NCBI GenBank assembly: GCA_037102815.1
Contig: BTPP01000010.1
Span: 434,001 to 498,000, forward strand
Reading direction: 5' to 3'
Origin: Neurospora intermedia
Lineage: Eukaryota > Ascomycota > Sordariomycetes > Sordariales > Sordariaceae
Length of the DNA: 64,000 nt
This document shows, piece by piece, positions 11,723 to 22,100 of this stretch. The position numbers and the translations under genes are program-made. Positions within the stretch are counted from its first letter, which is position 1; each line of letters opens with the position of its first letter. Below the pieces are notes generated by a model. It searched no databases. It had not been told where the DNA came from and worked only from the letters and a program-made list of their open reading frames with translations.

Positions 11723-13921
11723 ATGGCGAAACATCGTAATCGGAAGGCTGAGGGCCGGCGAGGAGATACGTCGGAAACATTCGCTGTCCCGTTCGACAAA
11801 GATTGGAACAAGGAGAATACCTCTGTCAACACCCAAGCTGGCAAACGTGACCCTCTCCCAGGAACAGTCGTCGACTTGTCCGGACCGAGATCAGACTTCT
11901 TCCAGCAGATTGAGCTTCTTCAGAATCACAAGCCTGCCCGTTACAAAAGCCTGCTTGACTTGACAAACACTGTACGTAAATCCCTATTCACCAAGTCTTG
12001 TGAAGCAGCGGCTGATTTTCCTTTTACATAGACATCTAGCGTCAACAAGTCCAACGTACGCTTGTTCAACTACAGGCGCGAATGGGTCTCTTTGGGCGAT
12101 AAGAAGCCCGAGGATGTGTACGACATGGTACACGAGCGCGATTTCGTCCGGCAATTCCCCCGTGTGCACAAGGAGACTTCTGAAGCCGAGTGTTCAAGAA
12201 TCAAGATGTTTTACCACAAGATGAACCAAGACAAGGCATTCCGCTTGATGCAAGCTACCAAGGATTGCGAACCAAGATTGCTACTGGCACCTACTGCGGA
12301 TGATGGTATCCTCAACACATCCAAGTCGATCAAAACTGAACTTGGGAGGAACCCTAACAACAGAAAGAACGGACTGGTACATATTATGAACATCCCGGAG
12401 ATCTTCGATAATGTAGTGGACTACATCGAACCCTCCGTTGCCGACCTGACATCGTTGGCAATGGCTTGCAAGGACACCGCTCGATTGATCAGTGGTCGGT
12501 TTGCAGTTTGGGACTTCTCTTCGGGTAACTTCCATCTTGACAAAGGCTACAGGAACGAAAAGGGCGGAATCCGCATGAATACCTTGATCATTACACCAAT
12601 CACCCAAGTTGCAGCTGCTAGCCCTCAAGACAAGCCATTTGAGCAGGAGTTCAAGTTGTTGACTAAGATGGTTCGCAAAATCTGTATCAGTCTCACGAGT
12701 TTCCGAGACTTGATGCTGGACCAGATCCCTTACCTCAACACCAAGCTGGTAAGGTTGATGATTAAGTCAATGCCCAATCTTGAAAGCATCACCATTACGC
12801 GCTGCAAACAGCTTGATTTTACCAAACTTGACTCCCTCCTTCGCATAATTGAGGAGAAGAATGGGCTTGCAGCTACCCGCCGCCACAAGAGGGTGCGCTT
12901 GGATTTCTACCCGTATTTCTTCGAGGGTCCAACTTCTGCGCCCAACACACTGGGATCTTTCGGGTTGACCTACCACAAGCCAACCTTTGACGTGCCGAAG
13001 GCCGTCTTTGCTCGGATTATGGCGTGCTGGGATCTTGCCGCGACACTCGGCGTCGACCTTCTCAGTGACAGCTCAGGGATTTGGCACTTCATTCGTCGTT
13101 TACCTGGTCCAGATCCATTCTGGGCTTACAAAGCTCGTGAAGCGGTCTTCACATGGGAACGCAATAGGATCTGTTGCTATCGTACTTTCGATGCGGATCG
13201 GAAACTCAACAGGCACCTGTGGAAGGAGTTAGGCGCCGCAGTCTGTGGCGATACAGCTGAGAATATATCTCGTGAGCCGAAGGAGAGGGAGTGCAGTGGA
13301 TGCTATACCCTTCTCCCAGATTATTTCTTCTCCAACACCAAGAATCTGGTTTGCTGGGGATGCAGAATGGGTGCTTTTGTGGCGAACCATGAAGACAGCC
13401 ATTTCCGTGACCGCACCAATCGCGTCATGCAGATCTGGTTGGGTAACCGGAAGCGTTGGCGTTTTCAAGAACTCAGTTATCTACCCAATGACAGGGACGA
13501 GGAGAGAGATGCCCTCAAGATGGCCAGATTGACAGACAAAGCTTGGCGTTACGAATTATTTGAGTTCAAACCTGGCATGCCCCGATTTCCGCAGGCGATA
13601 CACTGGGAAACGCATCTATCCTCAACCAAAAGGACAAGACAGCTTTTGTGGCCATTGACCGGACGGACAAATCATCGTGATGGTGGCCCTCAGTATGAGA
13701 ACGCATACCTCGAGGCTGGATTGAATCCTCTGTGGGATGAGCAGACGAAGAAGAGATATCGAGACGTAGACAGAGCAAATCGTCAAGATTTCTTTGGCAT
13801 ATATGTTTCAGATTTGCATGCCCTGCCTGATTGGGAGCCGTATAATCGTAACTGGGAGGCAAGAGAAAGGGGCAAGGCGGATTTGGAGAGGAAGCCTTCG
13901 GCGTATTTGGGGAATTGGTAG
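11723..13921 (+). CDS. F-box-like protein with C-terminal CxxC zinc motif
   Basis: Two exons, 11723-11971 and 12032-13921, encode 712 residues. The 60-bp intron has a GTACGT donor and an ACATAG acceptor and keeps the frame (LTNT, then TSSVNKSNVR). At about residues 202-245, MNIPEIFDNVVDYIEPSVAD followed by LTSLAMACKDTARL resembles an F-box, the Skp1-binding module of SCF ubiquitin ligases. A long region with LRR-like hydrophobic spacing follows. Near the C-terminus a C-x2-C-x16-C-x2-C motif (Cys 504, 507, 524, 527) probably binds zinc. The start MAKHRNRKAEG lies in a good context (ACCATGG). F-box genes of this layout are numerous in Pezizomycotina and are mostly uncharacterised. A role in substrate recognition is inference from the F-box only. 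Confidence 0.8.
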
Positions 13922-14778
13922 AAACCACATTGTCACGCTCAGGACGCATCGCTCAGATGCGGAGACGATGGTCGATGTTGAGGACTGAAGTTCATCTCGG
14001 CGGGCTTTCGAGGTGCTGGATGGTGTGCCCTTGACGCGTTTTATCACGCAATCAGATACTGTATATCATGCGCACCGTTCAATCGCCCATCTAGGTCTCG
14101 AGATATGGAAGTTTGTTGAGAAAACCCACAGGTACCTCGTTCTGCGGATGGCTATTTTTCAAGCATTTGTGAGGGGAGAGGTTAGGGGGTAGGAAAGGGG
14201 CTTGACACTAAATCATGACTGATAGGCTATATAGGGATGGAACTGTTTTCTGGTCTTTTTTTTTTTTCCAGGTGCCTCGTCAGTTTTTCAGACTTTCATA
14301 GTTTCTTCGAACTCCGCTCCAGGTTTACCATCCAACCTTTCTCACATTGGAGGGGTTTTGGTGTTTCCATGTTAGCAGAGCACTCAGTAGCCACGAAATT
14401 GACTGAGTGTCAAAAAGAAAAGGAGAGATCTCCGAAGATACCTGAGTGACTCTGTTATGTTTTAGGCCACTGCACGACAAGGGAAAAGAGTAAACTGAAT
14501 GAGAGCATCGTCACCAGCACCAAGTGTCCCCGGGGAAGGCTTGACCAAGAGTATGTGAGTATGTAGGTATCCATGGCCTTGTGAACCCGACGCCTACTGG
14601 ACAGCACTATGATCGCGTCAGCGACCACCGCCAGCAATCACTCACATGAAAGATATGACGCGGGAGCTGCGTAAAGATAGGGGTATCATATTTACTTGGG
14701 CAGGAAACATTCGCTAACACGCTAATCATACAATGATACATACAAACAACACAAAAAACACCAAGGCAAACTGCGAAA
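13922..14778. other. Intergenic 3' regions of convergent genes
   Basis: The spacer lies between the stops of the F-box-like gene and the convergent mitochondrial lysyl-tRNA synthetase gene. It contains a T11 run near 14260 and no supported ORF. It most likely holds the two 3' untranslated regions. Confidence 0.5.
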
Positions 14779-16690
14779 TCAAGCCTCACCGTCGGAGACA
14801 TCCATATCCTCCTTCTCCTTCTCCTTCTCCTTTCCCTTCTCCCGGTTCCTCTCCCTCGCTCCCTTCTTCTCCACCTCATCCATCATCTCCCTTGCCTTTT
14901 CCTCATCCTCACCCGTCCTGACCGCTCCAGGAACGTTCGTAACATGCCTCAAGTTTCCAAAACTCAAACAGTCACTAATCCTCTTTGTCCCGCTAAAAAG
15001 CATCACCATCCTTTCAATCCCACACCCCCACCCGCCCGTTGGCGGCAGTCCGGACTCCAGGGCCTGGACATAACTCTCGTCCACCTCCATTGCCGACTCC
15101 CCTTCATCGTTGTACACACCGGGAGCTAAGCTAGCCTCGCGCTTGGCGGCGTTGAGCTGGTCCACAAACTTTTGCCTTTGCGAAGCCGGGTCGTTTTCTT
15201 CTTCGTACATGTTGGCAAGCTCCTTGCCGTTGATGAAGAGCTCCGTGCGCGCGGACACGTGTTGGCCTGTCTTGGGGCAGACAAAGCTCTTGGAGAGGGG
15301 GGACATGCAGACTGGGTGGTGGGTGATGAAGAGCGGTTTTGTTAGGGAGTAAGGCTCGAGGAATTCGCTGGCTAGGTTGTCGAGGAGCTTGGCGAGCGTG
15401 ATGTCGGGTTTGTTCAGTCCCGGGACCTCGATTTTGTGCTGCTTGAGAAGAGCGAGGAGGTCCTCGCGCGATGAGGAAGCGGAGAGGTCGGGGAGCTTGA
15501 AGCCGAGGGCGGATTCGAGGGCGGGTATGAACTCGAGTTGTTGAAAGGGCCGCTGATACTGCGACATGTCGATGGCGGGCAAAGAGTCGAGCTTGGTGGC
15601 GATCAGGTCGCGGCAGTGCGAGGCGGCGCCGCAAATGAGTTCCTCGGTGAGTGTGATGAGGTCGTCCAGGTTGGCGTAGGCGTTGTAGAACTCGCACATG
15701 GTGAATTCGGGGTTGTGCGTCTGGTCGATGCCCTCGTTGCGGAAGGCAGGGCCGAGCTCGAAAACTTTGTCGACGCCGCCAACGACCAGACGCTTGAGCC
15801 AGAGCTCGGGGGCGATGCGCATCGCAAGGTTCTTGTTCACCGAGGTCTCGGACGCGGTGACGGTGAAGGGCCGGGCGGTGGCACCGCTGGCGTTTTCGGC
15901 GAGGATGGGCGTCTGGAATTCGAGGAAGCCACGCTCGTGAAAGAAGTCGCGGAGGTACTTGATCAGGTGCGACCGCAGCCGGAGGGTATCGATGGTCTTG
16001 CGGTTGACCAGCATGTCAATGTGACGGTGCTGGATCCTGACTTCCTCATCTTCTAGCTTGAAGGGCAGGGGAGCCAATGCCGGGGTTAGGAGCTCGGGCA
16101 GCCTTGTGGCTTCGATACTCAGTTCACCAGTCGGCGTTTTGGTTGCTCGGCCAGTGATGGCTGTGTTGGAAGAAGAAATTCACGGTCAGTCATGCCACTG
16201 TGACTGTCATATGATTGATGGGCAAAGAACAAGGGAAAGAAGACATATGGGACCAGAATCACGTACAGACAATATCGCCTCTATTCAACAATTTGGCAAG
16301 CGCCTTAAATTCTCCTAGCTCGACTCCTGTAACTTGCAGCTTATTGAAGTTACAGAGTCCTTGAACATGCTCGAACTCGCCTTTGAGGTCGAGGAACATG
16401 AGCTTGTTGCCGGCCCGACGGACAGACTGTACCCGGCCATGAATGATGACCTCTTCGTCGGCATGCTTGCCCATCTCGACATCCTTAAACTTCTCCCGGA
16501 AGATGGGGATCCGCATGGGCGCACCGCCTTCATGGCGAATGCGGGGATACTTGAGGGCATTGGACTGTATCAACTCATGCTGCCGAGCCAGGTGATAGAA
16601 GCGCAGGTACGCCGTGTTACGGGCGCCCACTGGCTTCCACTTCCAGGCGTACGGCCGCAAGAACTGAAGACAGGGAGTAGATGAATTCAT
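14779..16690 (-). CDS. msk1: Lysyl-tRNA synthetase, mitochondrial (class II)
   Basis: Exons 16690-16267 and 16160-14779 encode 601 residues. The intron 16161-16266 has a GTACGT donor and a CAACACAG acceptor, and the join gives GDIV-SITGRATKT. The protein charges mitochondrial tRNA-Lys. The N-terminus (MNSSTPCLQFLRPYAWKWKP) is rich in basic and aromatic residues and lacks acids, as in a mitochondrial presequence. An OB-fold follows (KLMFLDLKGEFEHVQG). Class II motif 2 (FRNEGIDQTHNPEFTMCEF) and motif 3 (GGWGCGIERMVMLF) are intact. The tail is unusual: about 30 highly charged residues (ERNREKGKEKEKEKEDMD). A further ATG at 16714 is open but appears to lie inside a 5' leader intron, so 16690 is the chosen start. 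The gene is divergent from TIM10. Confidence 0.93.
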
Positions 16691-16698
16691 TGTTGCTT

Positions 16699-16932
16699 CT
16701 ATCAAGATTGTCATGAATCAGTTAGCATGGCGGGTTGTCTTGGACCAAGAAGAGCTGTTGACAAAAGTGGTGAAGGGGATGGGTAAAAGTTCAGAAATGG
16801 AGCATAGTGTGATCATGCACGCGCAAGCGCGTGTCAGTCGCAACGGTTCTAATGTTTTGGCAGATCATCATAAAGAGTAGTACATATGGGCATGTGTTTG
16901 TATATCGAAGATTTGTGCGTTGGTAGACTTAC
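16699..16932 (-). other. Predicted intron in the 5' leader of the lysyl-tRNA synthetase gene
   Basis: On the minus strand a GTAAGT donor begins at 16932. A GCTAACTG branch point precedes the acceptor CTTGATAG, which ends at 16699, nine bases before the chosen ATG. The 234-bp intron is inferred from signals only. Splicing it would create a five-codon upstream frame (MIKQQ) starting at 16938-16936. Its TGA stop overlaps the main ATG as ATGA. Confidence 0.6.
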
Positions 16933-16938
16933 AATCAT

Positions 16939-17572
16939 GATGGTTGCCCCAGTGTGTTTTGCCCACCTGGAGCTTGATGTAGAGACGAAAGATTTGTCTC
17001 AGCGCGGTCCATGCCGCCTTTTATGTCGTACTCTTTTTTTTTCTGCCGCTCGGGCCGTTGTCTGCGAACTCAGCCGAAACTGGAGCGGCTCTGTGTAAGA
17101 GGGGTCGTGGCCAATCAGAGCCCCCAATTGGCCTCACCGAGCGTTACCGGTTCTTCACCTTGTGTCCCTTCTTTACCGAACTTGGGCCTCCCGCTCACCG
17201 TGAGAGCGCGGAGGGCCGCAGCCGAGCATTAGCCGCGCCCGTACCGCCTTCTAGGTGAGTGGGTCAATGGGCAGAAAGCGGATCCAAAAGTTCTGTAAGC
17301 CAAGAGAGAAGCTGCCTGGAAGCTTGTTGCGCCCGCCCGCGAAAGAGAGTGTCGTCGCTTCGCTGCAACGGAGCCGCTGACATCAACCAACCCGCGACGC
17401 ATCACCTTCCACGATCCCAAAAGTAGGTCCCTCCTCCAAGACCCGGTCCCAGATCTACAACTTACAACTATACCAACAACCAAAAGCTCCTCTAAACACC
17501 ACGAGCTTTGTCTATCCACAGCGGCACTTGAACCTTTTTCTTTCGAGTCCCATCCCACCAAATCTATCCGAA
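16939..17572. promoter_or_regulatory. Shared divergent promoter of two mitochondrial genes
   Basis: About 630 bp separate the lysyl-tRNA synthetase leader (minus) from the TIM10 start (plus). The TIM10 side, from about 17440, is a CA-rich leader (CAACTATACCAACAACC). The centre is GC-rich and contains the near-palindrome CCGCTCACCGTGAGAGCG at about 17191. No TATA box is obvious. Co-regulation of the two mitochondrial genes is an inference from layout. Confidence 0.5.
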
Positions 17573-18087
17573 ATGTTCGGACTCGGCAGGCCGCAGCCCA
17601 CTTCGGCCGAGAAGATTGCCGCCGTTGAGAACGAGCTCAAGGTTGTCGCTGAGATGCACTCTCGGTATGTTTTCTTTCCCTGCATTCTATACCCCCTCCC
17701 CTCCCTACCTTTGCTTTCCCCCTCTTCCTCTCTTTCACTATTTCCCTAAATCAAACTCTCTTCTTTTCCCATAACCCCATTCCTTCCTTCCAACTCTATC
17801 ACTCCAACCGTCCCCTACCAACACTCATATCCCATCACCATAACCACACCCCCATGACCATACCCACCGAGGCAACTAACTAACGTGACACTCTTCAAAC
17901 AAACAGCATGGTCAAGATCTGCACCCTCAAGTGCATCGACAAGTCGTACCGCGAGGGCGACCTCAGCAAGGGCGAGTCCGTCTGCCTCGACCGCTGCGCC
18001 GCCAAGTTCTTTGAGACGCACCAGAAGATCTCGGACCAGCTGCAGAAGGAGACCCAGGCCCGTGGTGGAGGTGGCTTCGGCATGTAA
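17573..18087 (+). CDS. tim10: Mitochondrial intermembrane-space chaperone Tim10
   Basis: Exons 17573-17664 and 17907-18087 encode 90 residues, the usual length for small Tim proteins. The 242-bp intron has a GTATGT donor and an AAACAG acceptor, and splits an Arg codon. Two CX3C pairs are present, C36-TLK-C40 and C57-LDR-C61, separated by 16 residues. These form the disulfides of the twin-CX3C fold. The protein pairs with Tim9 to escort hydrophobic precursors from the TOM complex to the TIM22 and SAM complexes. The KICTLKCIDKSYREGDLSKGE core and the Gly-rich C-terminus (ARGGGGFGM) favour Tim10 over Tim8, Tim9 or Tim13. The intron is long for such a small gene and strongly CT-rich. Confidence 0.96.
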
Positions 18088-19110
18088 AACAGCCTTTGTT
18101 TTTTTGGATTACTGGAACGGGGAAGGAAGGACACGACGACAACAAAACAAAAGAATGAAAAGTTATACCCACACCTGCTCGCATTGATCCGGCTTCCCAA
18201 CCCGCCCGCCGGCTCTTGGTTCTCGGCAGACAGAGGATAAGCGAGACATGGAGCAGGAGAGGACATGGATAAGGTGCTAGGAGAAGCGGGGGGGAGGGAG
18301 GGGGCGCAGTGTCTACCTATGAAAGAAGGTCGAAGGACTGCGACCCGTGTATTATACACCTCAACACCATGGCATTGTGACTTTGGAGATAGAGGATACT
18401 GTGGATAAGGAACAACGCACATATGCGGCAACTGTTGGTTGAACATTGACGAGATACTCGATTCAACGACATGTTACGGTCGACCTGTGATGATTATCGA
18501 TGAACACTGACGGTTCTGGCTGGGCATTCAGCATAATCTGGAAATCAATGAGAGCAAGGACCAGATACGATTATGAAGCCCCTCGGATGGCATCAACAGT
18601 GAAGAACATGTTCAGTCCCTTCTTCCACAGTCGCCCCATATACTCGATCGGTGTTTCAAGCACCGAAACCAAATAATAAATTACCTGCTGTAGCTATACC
18701 CAACTCCTTCCTTCCCCAATATCTATTGTTACGTATGCAAAATCCGGCCTCTTCGACAGCCAAAACCCGGGTATTGTTGGATTCCTGGCTGCAACAGACC
18801 AGAAAGTTAAAAACACAAAAGAGAGCAGAAAAGGCAAAATCCGATAAGAAATAATAAACAAATGAAACCAGAAAAAAAAAGAAAAACAAAGGCTCCGTGC
18901 ATCCATTCATGACCTCCCACTTCCAGCACCCATACTTTTCTGAGAGAGAACCGACCTATGCGAGCTCCCCCAATATACACAAATGAAACCGCAAACCACA
19001 CGGCACTGGACTTCTTTTGTCTCTTCCAGAGACACCTCTATTATCCAAAAAAATAACCATCTTCCTCAACCTCCCACTCTCACCTCCTACAAGCAACAAC
19101 CAACAACACA
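18088..19110. other. Intergenic 3' regions of convergent genes
   Basis: About 1 kb separates the TIM10 stop from the stop of the convergent tail-anchored protein gene. A-rich runs near 18870-18890 and no supported ORF were seen. Probably 3' untranslated sequence of one or both genes. Confidence 0.5.
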
Positions 19111-22100
19111 CTACAACCACAACAGCCACCTCCCCACCCCAACCACTCCCCTCCCAACCCCCAAAAACACCCTCGCAATCATCACCACAAACCACACGTA
19201 CCACATAAAGCCCACCAGCACCCACTCGACCGCCAACCACCCAGCTCTCCGCACCCACCTAAAGCGCCTCCGCCGTCTCCTCACCATTCGGTCAATCATA
19301 TCCACCACCCTCTTCACCTTCAGCCGCTGGTGCGTCATCAGATCGCCGCCGGCGTCATCCGCCTCCTCGGCCGCTCTCCTCGTCATCTCCGTCAGCTCGC
19401 CGCTGATTCGGCTCCGCAGCGCTTCGACGCGGTTGGTCATGCGCGGGGCGGTTTGGGTTTGGAAGACGGCGACGGAGGACTGGAATGCCGTTGCAGAGTT
19501 TTGGATGGAGGTGGAGAGGATGTTGGCGGCCAAGGGGAAGACATCGATCTGGGAAACGGGGCGGACAAGAAGCTGTTGACGAGTGGAAGGGTCGGGGGAG
19601 AGGGCGACTATGTCTGGCCAGGAGAGACGGGAGTTGTTGCTGATGTGGCTATCAGCGGTTGTGGTGTTGGCGTTTTCGTGGTCGGTCTTGTTGGAGGTGT
19701 TCAAGAGCTTTTCGGCTTTAGCGCGCCTGTCGATTTCCATTGCGTGGATGCCGGAGCTTAGGAGAAGCGCACGTAATCGGGCAATTTCCCGCTTGGAAAC
19801 GATGGTCTGGGGAGGGACGGGAGTGGCGTTCTCTCGGTCGGCGGCTATGGACCAGCATCCTGCTGAGGCACTGTTGACGAGTTGACGTCCTTTAGCCATG
19901 GATAACATGGCGTTCAGACGGGCGTCGGCGTCTTGTACACCACCAGCGTCTGTATTGACGCTGCTCTTCCGCGAGCCTTCCACGTCAGGTACGTCGGAAG
20001 GCCCCCATGGACGTAAGGAAGTGATCTCCAGCGGACCTGGAGTTGACGTTGGCGATGCATTCTGAATGTCGATTTTGGGCGGTTTCAGAAGTTCAAAGCG
20101 GGAAGACCGACGGCTGAGCGGTTGCGAAGGGGGACTAGCGCTAAGCAAACCTTTCGGGTCGATCGAGCCGCCAACGGACTTGGACTTGCTATGACGCTTT
20201 TCCGCGGTGGGTATAAACTGTGGCATAACATCCAGGTAGTTCTTCTCCCCGTTCGCCTTTCCGTGGTTAGACGGACTACGACTGGCTTTTCGTGGTGGCG
20301 ACCTGGGTAAGGATCTGGACCTTCCTCGACTCTCCGTATCAGACTCATCCGAAGAATCATACTTGTCCGAGGGACCTGGGGCAGCCTCTTTTCGCCAGAA
20401 CATATCGCTGACTTTGGAGACACCACTACGCAAAACACTATCAATGCGTTGACCCCGGAATAGCCCTTTCAAGCTACTGTTACCATCCTCCCGAAGTTTG
20501 TAAGTCCCTGTGCTCTTATTCGATTTTTGGCTAGAGTCGGTTCCTTTTGTCACTATTTTGCGAAGAGGACTACGGGAGGTTTTTCGCTTGGGAGGTGAAA
20601 GCATGCCAGTTCCAAATCCTAGTGTGGTTGGAGACTCTACTGGTTGCCGATCGTACAGAAACTGCGTTGATTCGGGGTTCTCGTCTCTTTCGATGTGTGA
20701 TGGGAGCTCAGCCAAATGCTCGTTACTGCGATCTCGGAATATGCTCCTAACTTTGGTCAGGGGGTTTTTGCTCGGTGACCTCGCTATCGGTGAGCTTGGT
20801 CTCGAGGACCTTGCCGACATGTCCGTGCTTATTCTAGGAACTAGTGCGTCATGCACTGGCCGCAAGTCAGGCGAATATGGCGGTGATGTATCGTAATCCG
20901 TTGAAATCCGCCCATCGCCACTCAGTGACCCCACGCCAGTCCGTCCAGCGAGAACCTGTGCCGGGGCTGGCTTGGCTTGGTACTTGGTATTAGAACCTTC
21001 CAAATCAGCCGGCTCAGAGCGGGATGCCGGCCTGCGGCCTTCAACATTGTCAGCCCCGTCAGACGTCGATGCAATCCGCGGCCACTCCTGACCCTTTTCG
21101 GGCATCGCTAGTCCAGCATCTGGAAACTTCAGCTGTTGCGTATCCTGGTCATAAAGAGGATGCGCTTCGATATCTCTCTGCTCCTGAGCGATCATATCTT
21201 CCATCTGCCTTGCCAGTATGTCCTTACCACTACTGGAGATGGTCCCGTGTCTGCCCCGTCGCTTCCGATCGCTGTCTGTATCAGACGACTCTGAAAAGGA
21301 GCGTCTATGGATGCGAAGAATATCGCGATTGTATATGGAGCTGTTGGCTCGATGGTGGGATTCCCTGATCGCCCGAAGTTTTTGTTGTGCTTTGTCCCGA
21401 GCCCGACTGGCACTAAAGCCGTGCGGTTGCTCGTGATGCGCCTTTTGTGTTGTCTTTGGTTCCACAACTTGGGGTGACTGTTCCGTGCGAGCCTTGTCTA
21501 GATTCGTGATGCTGTTGGAGTTGGAAAAGATCTTGCTTGAGCCAGGAGTATCATCTCTTGAGAGCGAACGGTAAATTTCGGCACCGCCTTGAGGAAAGAG
21601 GCGTTTCCAATTCCTATCCTCTACAAGGAACTTGTTGTCGTCCTGTTCAAGCCAATAGATGTCTGCGATCATATCTGCCGGATCTACAGCCCAATCAACC
21701 CGTGGTCGTTTCAGTTTAGGTGTTGCTGTTATCGGCTTAGAGCCGACGGACTGGGGTGGGATTTCCTGAGAGAGAATACGCGTCGGAGAGAACGGAGGTA
21801 TCGAAGGGTTTCCCGGTATTCGGTCCTGCCCCTTGGCGATCCATTTGGCTACTTCGTCAACCCATTCAGAAACCCTTTCAACATCGTTGAAGCCCTGGCC
21901 CTCTCCATCCAAAGTCTTTTTCTCACGAGCCCGAATTTTTCTGTTGCGGATATACTGCAGCGGATTATAAGGACGACCAATCGTTGTTTCAGCGTCGTGA
22001 GTGGTTGGTCTTGAAGGGAAATTAGGGCCATTAGGCGTCAGGGGAGGGCTAACGGTGGAATATGTTGCTGAGCGGGCGGCCTTCAATGGGGGTAGCAGTT

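Noticed and set aside
16691-16714. Upstream ATG (MTILIEAT) for lysyl-tRNA synthetase
   Set aside because: A branch point GCTAACTG and an acceptor ending at 16699 place this ATG inside a probable leader intron, so 16690 was preferred. It stays possible if the intron is retained.
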